Of a DNA stretch of 64,000 nucleotides, positions 1-11,698 are shown piece after piece. The DNA is from Helianthus annuus (Eukaryota; Streptophyta; Magnoliopsida; Asterales; Asteraceae). Position 1 is the stretch's first letter, and each line of letters opens with the position of its first letter. The position numbers and the translations under genes were made by a program. Location of the stretch: contig NC_035436.2 of NCBI RefSeq assembly GCF_002127325.2, positions 23,822,383 through 23,886,382 on the forward strand. Direction: 5' to 3'. The notes beneath the pieces were generated by a model, which made no database searches, was not told where the DNA came from, and saw only the letters and a program-made list of their open reading frames with translations.

Positions 1-550
1 TAAAGTAATTCTTGTTCGAGAAAGGGACTGATTTTCCAACAATAAATAAAGGCCCGGGTTAATTAGGACACAAAAACACCAATACACGATTTGATCAAAC
101 CTATATCGACATTATTTTATTAATGAAACCGGAAATTAGTTGAGAGTTACAAAGACACCATGACCCGTTATATAGGAGACCCAAACTTGAAAAACAAGCA
201 ACCCAAAAACCATACAATAGTATTTCAGATATGATAATTTAAACAACCATACAAAAGTACTAATATTGATAGTAGTAAACTACCGCTAGCATAAAGTGGC
301 GAGTAAACTATAGTAGCAACAAATAACGTAATTATACAACAACCAAACCCAGTAAATTCCACAAACAGCAAAGCTATTGGTAGGGTCTGGGGATGGGTGT
401 GGGGGGGGGGGTATGTGTATATTTATAGAAAGCTACCAATAATAACATACGTGGTGGAAAAAAAACATGGTAAAAATAGACAGATATAATATGAGAAACA
501 ACCTATAAACATACATGCAAGAAGACAATCACATGTAAAATGCACCTAAC
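1..550. other. AT-rich intergenic sequence
   Basis: Nothing coding is recognisable here. The only local feature is a run of 11 G at 401-411 within a GT-rich patch. The rest is A+T-rich sequence without an obvious repeat structure. Confidence 0.6.
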
Positions 551-558
551 GTGCAGGC

Positions 559-974
559 CAGGGCCAGTCCGTTAGGCTTATCAACCTAGGTTAAGGCCTA
601 GGGCCAACAAAAAAAAAGGGCCTCCAACTTTTTTTTCTTTTCATATATTAGACTTTTTTTTGGCCCATTTAAACAACGTTTCTAGGCCCAAAATTTAAGA
701 TTTTACTCCAGGAGTCCACATTGTCCGTGCACGCTTCATTCCAGAATCCAAAAGCAGCGCCGGAACACACCAACCCTCGTTACTTGCGGTGTCTTTTGAG
801 TAACCAACATGAAACTAATTGCGGATTAGGTGAAATTAGGGCCGACATTAGGAAAAATCTTTACTTTGGTTATTCAATGACTCAAATCTCAATTGCTGAT
901 TTTCTTTAAAACAATTCACTAGGGCCCCGACTCTGTAGTTCGCTTAGAGCCTTCAAAAACGTTACAACGGCCTG
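559..974. mobile_element. hAT-like MITE (416 bp)
   Basis: The left end reads CAGGGCCAGTCCGTTAG and the right end finishes ACGGCCTG, whose complement CAGGCCGT resembles the left end. The flanking octamers GTGCAGGC (551-558) and GTATAGGC (975-982) agree at 6 of 8 positions, as expected for an old 8-bp hAT target duplication. The interior is non-coding, with A and T runs and GGCCC-rich ends. CAGGGCC termini are common in plant hAT non-autonomous elements. The boundaries are an inference from degenerate repeats. Confidence 0.5.
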
Positions 975-982
975 GTATAGGC

Positions 983-2188
983 AAACCTAAGCCCTTATAG
1001 CACACCTTACATAAAAGAATCATAACAAATTCAACAAGAAGAACAAGAAAGATGTCTAAATTTATGCAAATACATATAACTTGACTTTTAAAAAAAGTCA
1101 AACCAAAAGTCAAGCTCTTGTATGTTCTATTCTAAGACAAGAATTAACAGTGTACATACAAGTGTGGACACTAAATTCATACAGTATTCATTACACATGA
1201 TAACTGAAACTCAAATTCACAAAAACAAGTTGACTCAAATCCTACTTATGAAAAGTCAACTTCAAAAGTCAAGGTCATAAACACAATAATAGGGAATCAT
1301 GATCACTGATTAGTAATTAGTAATTACACAAGAAAATCAAAGAACCCACATGCAGAAACAATAGAATTGAGTAAAGAATAATGATTTGAAAGATATTGTA
1401 ATCTACAAACGAACCAGTGGAAATAAGTGAGTTCCGTACGGCAAATTAGGTTAGGTTGGTGGTGATTTGTAGAGTAGCTAAATGTTGTTGTTGTTGCAAT
1501 GGATTGACATTGATATGAATGAAAATGGGTTGAATTCTACAAGTTTTTGTTTGTTTTTGAGAGTTTGATTCTACGAAATTTCCTTGTGACGTTGAGGTGT
1601 TCGTGGTTGACGAGGCTCATTTTTTTAACTATTTAATTGTTTGTGTGTATTGTACACGACATGCTGATTATTATCATAGTATTATTAATATATGATATTC
1701 TTTTTAACCGCGAATTTCTTGTGGTAGGCTATCGCACTTCTTTAATTAAAGAGTCTCGTTGCTCTATTTTGGCCGGATTATGTTGTTTTAATCAGACACA
1801 CGCTGACTTAGACGTTCTTCTAGAAAACCATACTAGTGACTGCCACTTAACAAGCTTTGAAGAAAGTAAAGAGCTCTCATATCAATCATGAATCAAGTAA
1901 GTAATACAATGAAATATCCTTTGTATATATAGAGGATGAAACTAGATGCTAACTACCATAACAAACTCTAAGAACACATACAAAAAACTAACCCAGCTGT
2001 ATACACATGAATCATCTATATACACTAATAAGAACTTCATGGTGTTCTTGTTTTGCAGATTTGCTTTCAGAACATCATCAGTCGTTGATTTAGAAGAGAT
2101 TAAGGATTAACATCTTGTCAACACTACTTCTTTGGTTTTAACCCAAGCGGCTTAGAACCGGTGTTTCTTCAAAAGCAAATTATTGTAA
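983..2188. other. Intergenic, no gene seen
   Basis: A+T-rich sequence with several short copies of the trimer-rich word AAAAGTCAA around 1085-1270. Small open frames exist but none resembles a known family. The segment ends at the target site of the solo LTR. Confidence 0.5.
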
Positions 2189-2626
2189 TGGCATGTAACA
2201 CCTCGTAAAATCATACCCAATAAAATAAAGACACGTGTCATGTAATACAAACGTGTTATGAAAACGGATCCAGATAAAGATGTACGGTAGGATTTAAAAG
2301 CGTCGACATGTTAATTTATACCTCTGAGCGACCTATTAATAAATCCCTAACCATGATATGCTTAATCAACATCTAAATTATGTAAATAAATCTGGTTATC
2401 CTAAATAATAAATTGATTATAACCTAAGACATGGATCCAATGTGAATTCTCGGTATTTCCGACATTTAAAACCTCCCACAAAGATCCAAAATTGTGTAAG
2501 TACATGCAAGGCATGCAAGGGCTGAAAACTTGGTCCCCTCTACTGAAAAGAAGCACAAGATTCAGACTTGTAAGAAATTTATGGTCAAAGCCTAAAAGTT
2601 GCAAAAATTTTGTCTCTGGTCATCAG

Positions 2627-2704
2627 TTACGGACCGTAAGAGCTAAGGCTTACGGCCCGTAAAGAGATGCTTACGGACCGCAAGGTATCGCTTATGGTCC
2701 GTAA
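2627..2704 (+). repeat. Palindromic TTACGG..CCGTAA array in solo LTR
   Basis: Four near-identical palindromes: TTACGGACCGTAAG (2627), TTACGGCCCGTAA (2650), TTACGGACCGCAAG (2671) and TTATGGTCCGTAA (2692). They are spaced about 22 bp apart and lie about 180-250 bp upstream of the LTR TATA box. They could be binding sites for a dimeric regulator or simply a U3 repeat; the sequence alone does not decide. Confidence 0.75.
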
Positions 2705-2880
2705 AGCTGTCGCTGGCAGCAGAAATGGACAGCTGCCTGTTCAGCAGGTTGCACCGCCTTAAATGGGTGGTTTTCGAATACAGGGATCTTGCAACTGGTT
2801 TTGGCATCATAGAGGGCACCTGGACTCATCTGGCAACATTCATAGACTTAGGTGGGATAATCTTGTGGCATTTTGTTCAC

Positions 2881-2889
2881 TATATAAAG
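2881..2889 (+). promoter_or_regulatory. LTR TATA box
   Basis: TATATAAAG sits about 690 bp into the LTR, in the orientation of the element, with a transition to coding-like GC content after it. This matches the position of TATAAATA in the related LTRs at 25613 and 36001. It marks the probable U3/R boundary. Confidence 0.6.
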
Positions 2890-5649
2890 GAACCAAGTTG
2901 CAACACTCTCACTTGCTCACTTGGAAAATTATTCAAGACTTCTCTGGAGCTTCTCTGATCAGCAACAAGTCTTCTTAAGATCTCTAATCATACTTAGGAC
3001 TCTTGTAAGTGTCCTTAATCCTTTTTAATTCAGTTTAGCATAGTTAATTAGCTAAAAGTCAAACCGTCGTAATTAAGGTTTGACTTTGAGATTAATCAAT
3101 AATTATCCAGTCAAATCTCGAATTAAAAATACCTATGAGTAGGTAACTATGTGGTAACAAACCCTTAAAAGGGTACCCTCTGATTCCCACTCTAACTAGG
3201 TCAATTGTCGGGTCAAACTTGATCTTAAAAAGTCAACAGAAAGCTTTATTTCAAATTAATGCATAATTAGCAATGTAGGATCCATGCAACCTGTTTTATC
3301 ATTAATATAACTTGGTAATTAATGTAAGAAAATGTCTAAACATGTTCACCCCGACAATTTTCAGTTTAGGTCCAATTCGGAACCGAAAGTCGCATAGTTT
3401 GACTTATACTTTGACTTTCAGTTCTGACCCGTTTAAGCCTAGTTTAGGATTGCCTTAGAGCTTCTTTTGGACCTAGTTACATGTTAGTATAACCCTCTGT
3501 GATTATACGGCTTGGTTCATTAGTTGTCCAATTATAATGCAAGTTTCTGTTAATTGCCTAAATGTTGACTATTATGCCCTTTTCACCTTAAAATGTGATT
3601 TTTGAAAAAGTAAAAGAGTAGGAACCTTCAGTACTGATTTATAAACTTATACCCAAATTTTGATGTCAGTTTGAGGTCTAGAATAGGAGTTATGCTCATT
3701 AGCGTAAATAAGAAGCTTTTTAGTAACTAAATGACATAATTAGCATATAGCCTATCTAAACCCAATTTTTGATACCAAACTTTATACCCACTGATATAAA
3801 ATAATATTTTGAGATTTTTGGAGATTTTTATTTATTTTTAGGCTGAGCATAACTTAGAGTTCTAAGCTTATTTCGGTTATTGCCGGTTTTGCCCTTTCGG
3901 GCTATAAAATGAGTTTTACAAATCCTTTTGATACCAAACCTTCTTCTACTGGTCTAATATGATGAGTAAATTATTTTGAGCCTTCTGGAATTATAAAAAA
4001 ATATCAGCTTTCCTTTCAAAACCCGGAAACGACTCCAAATCGCCTTTTTAAGCGTTTTTAACGCATAGTATGTAATAAAACTATTTTAAACATATAAGGT
4101 TTGATACCTACTGATATATTCAGTAAATTTTTATATTTTAACAGTAAGCAAAATTTCTGAACTCAGATTTCCAGTTTTGACCTTTTAGGCTTATGTGAAA
4201 TTACCAAAATGCCCCTACGGTGCATAGTATGGTTATAATTAATAAATTTCACATATATATGATACCCTACTGTTATAACTTATTAAATTAAGTATATTTA
4301 CTAAATAAATCAGACCTGTAACTCAGATTACTAATTAAACTCTTTTATAACCTTTTAAATGACCAAAATGCCCTTACAGGGCATAGTTTGGGTTTAAAAT
4401 CATTTTGGGCATAATAGAATATATCTTACTGATATCACAACATATTTAGTGCATGTTAACTCAGGAAACTTGTATATGATTCATATGGTTACTCGTTACG
4501 CACTTTCCGCGTTCGGATCGGCTTATGTAACTAGTTTGCATATATTAGCCGAAACGGGTCAAACCATATCTTTTTTGTCTCAAAATCCAGAATGTGTTTA
4601 AGTTACCTACATTAAACAAGCATGCAAGCTTGTCGGGTCAAAACCACATTCTAAACCGGTCTTCGCTTTATCACGCGTTAAACCATTTCGTTCTTTAAAA
4701 CTAACCGGTCTAAGCTTAGGCTTAATTAAAGACCCCTTAGAAGTCTAATAGGTTATTATAAACCTTCGTTCCAGAATAGGAGACCCGGTAAAAGCTACGT
4801 GCACTTGCTTGTTGTGAATTATACTTGCAAAGGTAAATACTTTTAACTTATTTTCCCTATACGGGCTTGGGGTACGGTATATAAAATACCGCTTGGTCGG
4901 GCATTTGACCTTAATTCATTGGTGATTAAGTATTATCAAGATGACCCGTTTAAAAATTTGGTTTTGTTTGTTTAACGCCTTTGGGAGCTTAATGACCATG
5001 TCCCGGATATCCTTGACATCATTCAGAGAATGGTCACGACCTTAGCACACGGGTGTAGGCGTACATCCGTCAGTGCATTTATAATTATTAAGGTATAACC
5101 GCCGGTTACGAGAATAACTCGGCGGGACTATATCATGTGGTGTGTCTATTAATCTTTAACCCGGCACGAACCGGGAAACTGAACGCATAACAAACATGTA
5201 ATTCTTTTACAAGTTTATATTCAAATAATTATCCCAAGTTATAAAAATCTTTTTGTGCCATGTGCATTCAAATCAATTTTAAACCTTTTCAAAATGAGTC
5301 AGTTAAATTGTATTTACCAGTGTAAACTGACGTATTTTCCCAAAAAGGTTAAGTGCAGGTACTACTCGTAATAGGTTGGCCTCTCCTTAGCATCAATAAG
5401 AGTCTCGCAAGCTTGGATGCAATGAGTCTGTTGAACAAGTTTCCTCTTTATTTTGATCCGTCTGTGGATCTGTTTCAACTGTTTGTGATACTTAATATTA
5501 CAATTTTATTCGGTTGAAATAAATCTATCTTTTGCTTCCGCTGTGCATTTAAATATTGTGTTGTTTGACTATGATGATATCAACTACATCACGATACTCC
5601 CCACCGAACCCACCGATAATACGTGGAAATATCGGGGTGTGACATGGCA

Positions 5650-5989
5650 TACCGTAATAGCTAAGCGCTGATTCGTGAAGTTCTATCATTCTTGAAAGCA
5701 AAATGTTTGATCACTTCTTCGTAGTTTATACTTTCTAAGATTTTGTTTTCGATAGCTATCAAGACGTCAATTCATTTAGCCTTTCTTGAAACATTCTGGA
5801 TAGTAACTAAGATTTTCATAGCTTCAATTTCAAAAATTAAATCCATATTCAAAAGTCAAAACTATTTAATTTCAATAACTCATTTCTCTCGTTGTTAATA
5901 AGGGAATCACAAACCATTAGCTATATTACAATTTGCAATTTTTCATGAACAGTTGGTTTTTTTGTTTTTTTTACCTTTTTTCAGCTTTA
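5650..5989. other. Intergenic gap between solo LTR and MULE
   Basis: Contains a 36-codon minus-strand open stretch ending at 5661, immediately beside the solo LTR target site. I could not assign it to a family. The rest is A+T-rich with T runs near 5955-5996. Confidence 0.4.
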
Positions 5990-5998
5990 TTTTTTTAA

Positions 5999-7119
5999 GA
6001 GTTAAATGCTTGGTTGGTCCTTGTGGTTTACGAAAAGTGCAAACTTGGTCCCAAGGGTTCACTAATTACGCACTTGGTCCCAGTGGTTATAATTTTTGAA
6101 CTCGAGTGGTCCTTATCACTAACCCATGTTAATTTTCTCAGTTAAATGGGTATAAAATGACTAGATTGCCCTTGAACTACAAAACAAAAACCACCCATCA
6201 TCTTCTTCCTCCTTTCACCACCCACCACAACCACCATCACCTTCAACCCACCACCACTGTCACCTTCAACCCACCACCTCCATGTCACCTTCAACCACCC
6301 TCCACCTTCTCCGTCAACTTCAACCCACCGCAGCCACCTCCACCTTCATAATCAGCCACCTCTAACAACATAAACCCCCCATCTTCTTCCTCCAACTCCC
6401 TAACAACCAAGGCGGAAACAACGCCTGATCCAAATTCACACTAAACCCTAAGTCAAAAACAGTATCGAAAAACGGCAGATTATGCGGATCACCAAGGCTA
6501 ACCAACAGAGGCAAATCAACTAATTCCACACCAACAACATCCCCCATTCCGATATGTTTCAACGCCATAACCGCCTGGTCACCACCTGCAGACAGAATTA
6601 ACGTTTGTGTGTGGTTGTTGATAAGTTTTATGGTTTGGAGGTGGGTGAAGAGCGTAGAGAATGAATTGACGTGTTTGGTCCAGGTGTTGGTGCGGCAGTG
6701 GGTTGCGGAGCAGGAGGATTTGGGGTGGTTAGGGTTAGGGTTGATGCAGATTTCCGACGGTGGTAATTTTGACCAGGAATCCAGGATTAATCTGAGTGTT
6801 GGAAGAAGAAAACCAGGAATCCAGGATTAATCTGAGTGTGGCGATGGTAATTGAGAGGTAGGAGGGGTGGACCGATTGTTTTTAGAGAGAGAGAGAGAGT
6901 AGAAGATGAAGAAGATGAGGGTGGGTCTATTTTTTATTTTTTTAACTGTTAAGGGGCAATCTTGTAATTTTACACATATTTAACTAAAAAAATCAACATG
7001 GGTTAGTGATAAGGATCACCCGTGTTCAAAAATTACAACCACTAGGACCAAGTGTGTAATTAGTGAACCACTGGGACCAAGTCTGCAATTTTCGCAAACC
7101 ACAGGGACCAACTAAACTC
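5999..7119. mobile_element. Mutator-like element with captured gene fragment (Pack-MULE)
   Basis: About 170 bp at each end form a long terminal inverted repeat. The left arm (5999-6165) reads GAGTTAAATGCTTGGTTGG then ...CTTGGTCCC..., and the right arm (6955-7119) is its complement ending ...GGACCAACTAAACTC. The flanking 9-mers TTTTTTTAA (5990-5998) and TTTTTTTAG (7120-7128) agree at 8 of 9 positions, the Mutator target-duplication length. Inside are a CCACC-rich low-complexity tract (6180-6350), a methyltransferase-like coding piece on the minus strand, a 38-bp direct duplication (CCAGGAATCCAGG at 6774 and 6812) and a GA microsatellite at 6884-6898. There is no transposase, so it is non-autonomous. 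Confidence 0.8.
6362..6790 (-). pseudogene. Captured fragment of a SAM-dependent methyltransferase-like gene
   Basis: Read on the minus strand, an open frame runs from about 6790 to a stop at 6362. It contains, in order, a K-H-V-N-S-F-S-T-L-F-T-H-L helix, a T-L-I-L-S-A-G-G-D glycine-rich strand and loop (the position of SAM-binding motif I), then M-A-L-K-H-I-G-M-G-D, V-G-V-E-L-V-D (motif II acidic end), D-P-H-N-L-P-F-F-D and F-D-L-G-F-S. This order resembles a family of plant methyltransferase-like proteins of unknown substrate. About 140 residues are left, with no plausible start and no C-terminal part, and the piece lies wholly inside a Mutator-like element. I take it as a captured fragment rather than a gene. 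The family assignment is from recall of the pattern and needs a protein search. Confidence 0.6.
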
Positions 7120-7128
7120 TTTTTTTAG

Positions 7129-7896
7129 TTAGAAGTTTTTTTACTTTATTTTATTTTTTATTTCATTTCAAATTACACACCTTATTAAAATAAATAATAT
7201 ACGTTTTCAACCTAATAAATTTTTTTCTTATAACTTCCGTATGTTATTTTTTTATAAAAAATATACACGTGATTGCGTTAAATTGTTTCTTCGAGATTCT
7301 GATATAAATTTAATTTAAAACGGAGTTGTATTCGAAATAGTGGTATAGTGACGAAATGAGTTGGTACTGACCAACAAGATTGGTACCGGTATCAGCGTTC
7401 ATCGGAACTGATATCGATATACATTTTTATGGTTTTCAATAATGTAAAAAAACGATTTTATTTTTTGAGTTACATAATACAACTTTTGTATGATAAAATC
7501 ATTGTAAATAGTAACTTGGTCCGTCAACATACCACAATTATACCTGTGTATCTTTTAATGACTTTATTACATTTGCATCCGTTGCACCTTTACGTTTCTA
7601 CCCTGAACTTTTAATATAGTTATTATAAGGTCCCTAGATTTTAATATTTCTTTTTTAGCCAATAAGAATAAGACAGTGTGCATGATCTTGTCAATAATAG
7701 GTCTGTCCTTTTGCTTTAAAATCCTAATGTGGATTAGTCATGTAACTATAAGCCAACACCATGATCAAATTCATAATGTGCATCACTCAAACTATCTGTT
7801 AAATATTCAGTAAACTACCATATTAATCATTAATTAATAACAACCAATAACAGGTAAATATCCATTATACTACCTAAAATAACAGTTTTAACATCA
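7129..7896. other. Intergenic, no gene seen
   Basis: Very A+T-rich. Around 7360-7410 there is a short GGTACC/GGTATC-rich patch like the dispersed repeat seen at 45.8-46.5 kb. Nothing else was recognised. Confidence 0.5.
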
Positions 7897-8747
7897 GAGC
7901 ATATGTAATAGGGCTTTATAAAGGCATGAAAGATTTTGATAATGCCCTTACACCATTACTCATGGGCATTATAGGGGCATGAAGAGTGAGAGGCATTTCT
8001 ATAATAATGCCCAAAGAGAAGAAAAATAATGGAAAGTAATAAATGAAATGGGCATTAACCATTACACCTTTTTTAAAAGGGCATTATGAGGCTAGGGGGT
8101 ATGGGGTTCGTCCCCACCCCGTCGAGCTCCGGCGACGGCCGGCAAACCATCCCGGGCCCCTCCCGTCTCGTCCTCAGCGTCGTGTTCTTGCCGGTGGCGA
8201 CGATCCAATTTTGGTGGGTCCCGTCCTCAGCGTCGAGTTTAGCAACTGATTTTTTATTTTTGAATTTTGAAACCAATAAATATGAAAGGTTGGAGAAGAT
8301 GAGTGAATGCCATTAATGAAGCTTGGAGAAGATGAGTGAGAGGGAGAGTAGATGCTTTGCTTCTTTTAAGAAAGAGTTAATTAATATTTTATTATTTTTT
8401 TATTTTACTTTTTTGGTTTAGGTTTAGGTTTTTTTTTTTTAAATTAAAAATAAAAAATAATACAACTGTTATTTTTAATGCAAATATTTTGTTAGTTTAT
8501 TTGTTAAATGTTGAAAAAAAAGTAGAAGATTAAAAAATAAAAAACATAAAAGTGGTGGGGTAGGATCATCTAGGACCATCCTCCATACCCTCTAGTTTTC
8601 TGGGATGGACCATCCTTGGGAGGACTATGACGTGGCGTCTACATGGCAGATCATCCTCCCTTGGAGGACCATCACCATACCCTCTAGCCTGATAATGATG
8701 TGGTGAAAAATACCCCTTAGTAGGCATTAACCATTACCTATGGTCTC
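7897..8747. repeat. Probable old MITE split by a Harbinger MITE
   Basis: The left edge GAGCATATGTAAT (7897) and the complement of the right edge GAGACCATAGGTAAT (ending 8747) resemble each other, and GGCATTA words recur in both flanks. This suggests an older MITE into which the 8090-8689 element inserted. The target duplication is not convincing, so the outer boundaries are tentative. Confidence 0.3.
8090..8689. mobile_element. PIF/Harbinger-type MITE (600 bp)
   Basis: Termini GGCTAGGGGGTATGG and CCATACCCTCTAGCC are inverted copies. They are flanked by the 3-bp repeat TGA at 8087-8089 and 8690-8692, the TNA target type of PIF/Harbinger. The left 180 bp is GC-rich (CCCGTCGAGCTCCGG, CCCGGGCCCC); the middle is A+T-rich. 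A 125-bp deletion relative with the same ends lies at 47220-47344. No transposase is present. Confidence 0.75.
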
Positions 8748-9270
8748 AAAGTCATTCAACCAGCATTCAAAATATCAATCATGAACCAATAAAAGATACA
8801 TAAAACCATTCAATTACATAGAAACATTCAAAACTTACCAATTAAAGACTTGCTAGTCGTTACTAGCTTTTTAAATGAAACTAATGCATTGTCATACCTG
8901 TTACATGCTTCGAGTACATTATCACAACAAACTGGAACATCTTGATGGTGATCGGAGAAGAAAGTTTGGCGCCAGAGAAGATTGGTTGGACGCTAGTGGG
9001 GTGTTTGGGAAAGATGGAGTAATTTGATGTTTATTGAAGAAGATTGGGGATTAATGTGGTTGTGTGGGTTTTTTTTTGTGAAATGACAACTCTGCCCTTC
9101 ACGCGGTTAGTGAGTTATATGGCTCGTTTAACGGACGTTAGTCAAAGAGATGTTGTTGATCCAAATAAACAACCATATGGACTGGATTGCTCAATTTTGA
9201 CACTTAGGGACTGAAAGTATCATTGCGTGTTTACTTAAGGGACGGAAATTATCTAAATCTAAATTACCAT

Positions 9271-9301
<31 letters not shown>

Positions 9302-9860
9302 CAAATAAATAGTTATTATTATTTCCCTATCTATAATTTGTCAGTTAATCTTTGTGTGGAGGTTTCACTATTCCCTTTTTGAGTGTTTTGATTAGTTGGT
9401 AATCTTTGTAAACTGATGGGTGGATGTCATGTGACATTTACTATTTTTTTTATCTTCTTTATTTATATGTACAGGTCTTAAAAGCAACGTGCATAAGCTT
9501 CTGTTACATATAAATATTTATGTTTTATTTCCTTAGACTATTATTAAAAGTAAAAAAGTTTCTCATAGAGTATTAATATAAGTAACAAATAACCCTTATG
9601 GTTTACTCTTTATCTTTATGTGCAAGTCTTAAAGCAATGTGTACAAGCTTCTATTGTATATAAATGTTTATGTTTTTTCCCTTATACTATTACTAAAAGT
9701 AAAAAAGTTTCCCTTATAATATTAGTATAAGTATCAAATAACCCTTGTCGTTTACTTTTAATTTTAATAAACCAGCATCGTTATTTGCTTTCATGGTTTC
9801 CAATTAGCCGCACCAATAAACCCCGCGGGGGGGGGGGGGGGGGGACGATTACGGTTCTAC
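8748..9860. other. Intergenic with microsatellite and imperfect duplication
   Basis: Holds a (TA)14 microsatellite at 9271-9298. An imperfect direct duplication of about 151 bp follows (about 9451-9600 and 9601-9752; the word GTCTTAAA recurs at 9475 and 9626). A run of 18 G lies at 9827-9844. A stretch at about 8940-9250 resembles one end of a non-autonomous DNA element (phrases like GGGACTGAAAG and GGGACGGAAATT), but I found no partner end. Confidence 0.5.
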
Positions 9861-9893
9861 GCCCTGCTCCGCAATGTGGAGGCTTAACACTAG
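9861..9893 (+). mobile_element. Helitron-like 3' terminus
   Basis: A hairpin CTCCGC-AAT-GTGGAG (9867-9881) is followed after 8 bases by CTAG (9890-9893) and then T. A GC-rich hairpin a few bases before CTRR and a T target is the signature of Helitron 3' ends. The 5' TC end was not located. Single-terminus evidence only. Confidence 0.4.
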
Positions 9894-10189
9894 TTATTAT
9901 TATTTACTATATTATATAATTTCAAACCCGATTGAGTTGCGAGTTAACACACAACAAATTTTTGTTTGGTTTAACATTATTTTGTTCGGTTAATGGTATC
10001 GCCACAACACGCTTCACCTTTATCATATGATTTCAGAAATCGCCAATGCCCCTGCTATAACGCGTGCATTTACATAGAAGCTTTTAAAAGAAAAAAATTT
10101 GAATTAACGCATAAAATTTGTATTTGTTTTTAACGAATCCACTGCAACGCATAAATCGTGAAATACTTTGTATTTGTTTTTAACGAATC

Positions 10190-10227
10190 CGCGGTAACAC
10201 ACGGAGTCACGGATCATGAAATACTAG
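10190..10227 (+). mobile_element. Degenerate Helitron-like 3' terminus
   Basis: CCGCGG...CACGG, then ATACTAG with CTAG at 10224-10227. Upstream, the phrase GTATTTGTTTTTAACGAATCC occurs twice (about 10120 and 10168), a short direct repeat. It resembles an aged Helitron 3' end; no 5' end was found. Confidence 0.3.
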
Positions 10228-10979
10228 TAATAAATAAATAAATATATAAATTTTACTTTACACTGTGTTCCCGAGTTAAGTTAACAAGAGAAAAGAAAGG
10301 ATTCTCTCCTTTTCTTTTCTTTCTCTCCGTTTCTTTCCAAATTAGAAAGATTAATTTTAGCCAAAAAAATCTCTTATTTTCTCTTCTTTTCTCTCCTTTA
10401 CCGGAACACCTTTTTCACACTCGATATCTTCCTCTCTACTCATGATCCTGCTTCAATAATCTTCTTGCGATTTTAGGGTTTCGTAGTTTGCAGAAAAAAA
10501 TTGAAGAAAGATAAGAACAAACACTAATTAATGAGTTATCGTTGCAACAGGTTTAATCCTATTTCCCCCATTTTATTCCTTAATGATTTTGCTTTTAATT
10601 TGATCTTCTTTCGAATTATACAATTGGAGAACGAAGGAATATATATGCTAAATTTGCTGCCTGAATGTCGTATACAATATGAAATTTCTTTAGCTTGAGG
10701 ATGTTTAGAAGTATTGGGGCCTGAATTGATTACACTTCATACGAGTTGAACAATTAGGGTTCTGTTTTAGTTCTGTAAGTTATCAAATTCATCTACGTTG
10801 CTTTGAAATAGAAATCATGTAGTGTAGGATTTGTGATGATTCAACTTAGGTTTGAATACTTTTTCTTTGAGGTTATGATTTAACTTAGGGATTGTATTAT
10901 ATTATATCCAATCAAGATTACAGTTCATCAATGGCACATCTATCAAATGATTGATTGCACACTCGGTTTAAAAAAGCGC
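10228..10979 (+). promoter_or_regulatory. Probable XRCC2 promoter, leader exon and start of 5' intron
   Basis: A pyrimidine-rich TCTCCTTTTC tract (10300-10440) of the kind seen in plant 5' leaders is followed by an ATG at 10531 and a good donor CAG|GTTTAA at 10550/10551. The acceptor would be TTGACAG at 12637-12643, just before the XRCC2 start codon. This gives a 2093-bp leader intron. No clear TATA box was identified. The exon and intron boundaries are predictions from splice motifs only. Confidence 0.4.
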
Positions 10980-11323
10980 CATAGTTATTAAAGGCGCGAT
11001 TTGTTGGGCCCGGGGCCTAGGCGAGAAGCGCAAAAAGAGCGTGGGTCTGAAAAAAGAAAGCGCAAGTAACATACTTATATAAAAATATATCTTTAAAACG
11101 AAACCAAAGTACCAAATTCATCATATAAAAGCAAAACATTTAAAACATTAACCCAAAAAACAAAAGTTTCAAATCCAAACGTTCAAACAACGACCAAAAA
11201 AACCAAAGTTTCAAAACCAAAGTACCAAAGTCTTAAAACATTCAACCATCGGACTCGTCATCAACTTCAAACACGAGAGTTTGAAAGGTCTCTTATAGAT
11301 AGAGGCTGAAATACAAATCTTAA

Positions 11324-11389
<66 letters not shown>

Positions 11390-11486
11390 TACTTACCCCC
11401 CACGCGCATTAAATGCCTTGGAACCCGAAGCGGCGTTTTCCCGCCCTGCGCCTAGGCGCGCCTGGGCGCTCGCTTTAATAACTATG
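10980..11486. mobile_element. hAT-like MITE in the XRCC2 5' intron (507 bp)
   Basis: Ends CATAGTTATTAAAGGCGCG and its complement ...CGCTTTAATAACTATG. Flanking octamers AAAAGCGC (10972-10979) and AAAGGCGC (11487-11494) agree at 7 of 8. The subterminal DNA is rich in GGCGC and CCTAGGCG words. A (TAA)n microsatellite of about 60 bp occupies 11327-11388. Confidence 0.7.
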
Positions 11487-11698
11487 AAAGGCGCAAGGTA
11501 CTTGAGGCATTTAGGTCTCAAAAGTAGAGGCGTGAGGCGTGCACATCACTTACGCGAGGCGTTGTGTTCTAAGTGAGCTTTATATACAACCAAAAGTTGC
11601 CTCTCTCATCTGTTTTAAAGTATTAACCTTTTTATCAAGCAAGCCTTATTGTTTTCTAATCAGTTTTTGTTATCAGTAGTTTACTGCTATTTTCCTTA

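Larger units (their letters stand above)
2194..5644 (+). repeat. Solo LTR of a Ty3/gypsy element (3451 bp)
   Basis: Begins TGTAACACCTCG and ends GGGGTGTGACA. These are the same terminal words as the LTRs of the chromovirus at 24666-38445, but the interior is clearly diverged, so this is a related family or subfamily. It is flanked by a perfect 5-bp direct repeat TGGCA at 2189-2193 and 5645-5649. No internal domain, primer-binding site or second LTR is present, so this is a solo LTR left by recombination between the two LTRs of a full element. A TATA box is at 2881 and palindromic TTACGG repeats lie upstream of it. The many AAAATGCCC-type words at 4200-4400 recur in the related LTRs. Confidence 0.9.

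Noticed and set aside
5661..5768. Minus-strand 36-codon open stretch next to the solo LTR target site, protein-like in composition
   Set aside because: Too short, no start codon, no recognised family and no clear splice context. Recorded only within the gap entry.
6157..6351. Open frame rich in His, Pro and Thr
   Set aside because: A translation of the CCACC low-complexity tract inside the Mutator-like element.
7897..9250. A second Mutator-like element suggested by GGGACTGAAAG phrases near 9200
   Set aside because: Only one end could be seen; no inverted partner within the preceding 2 kb.
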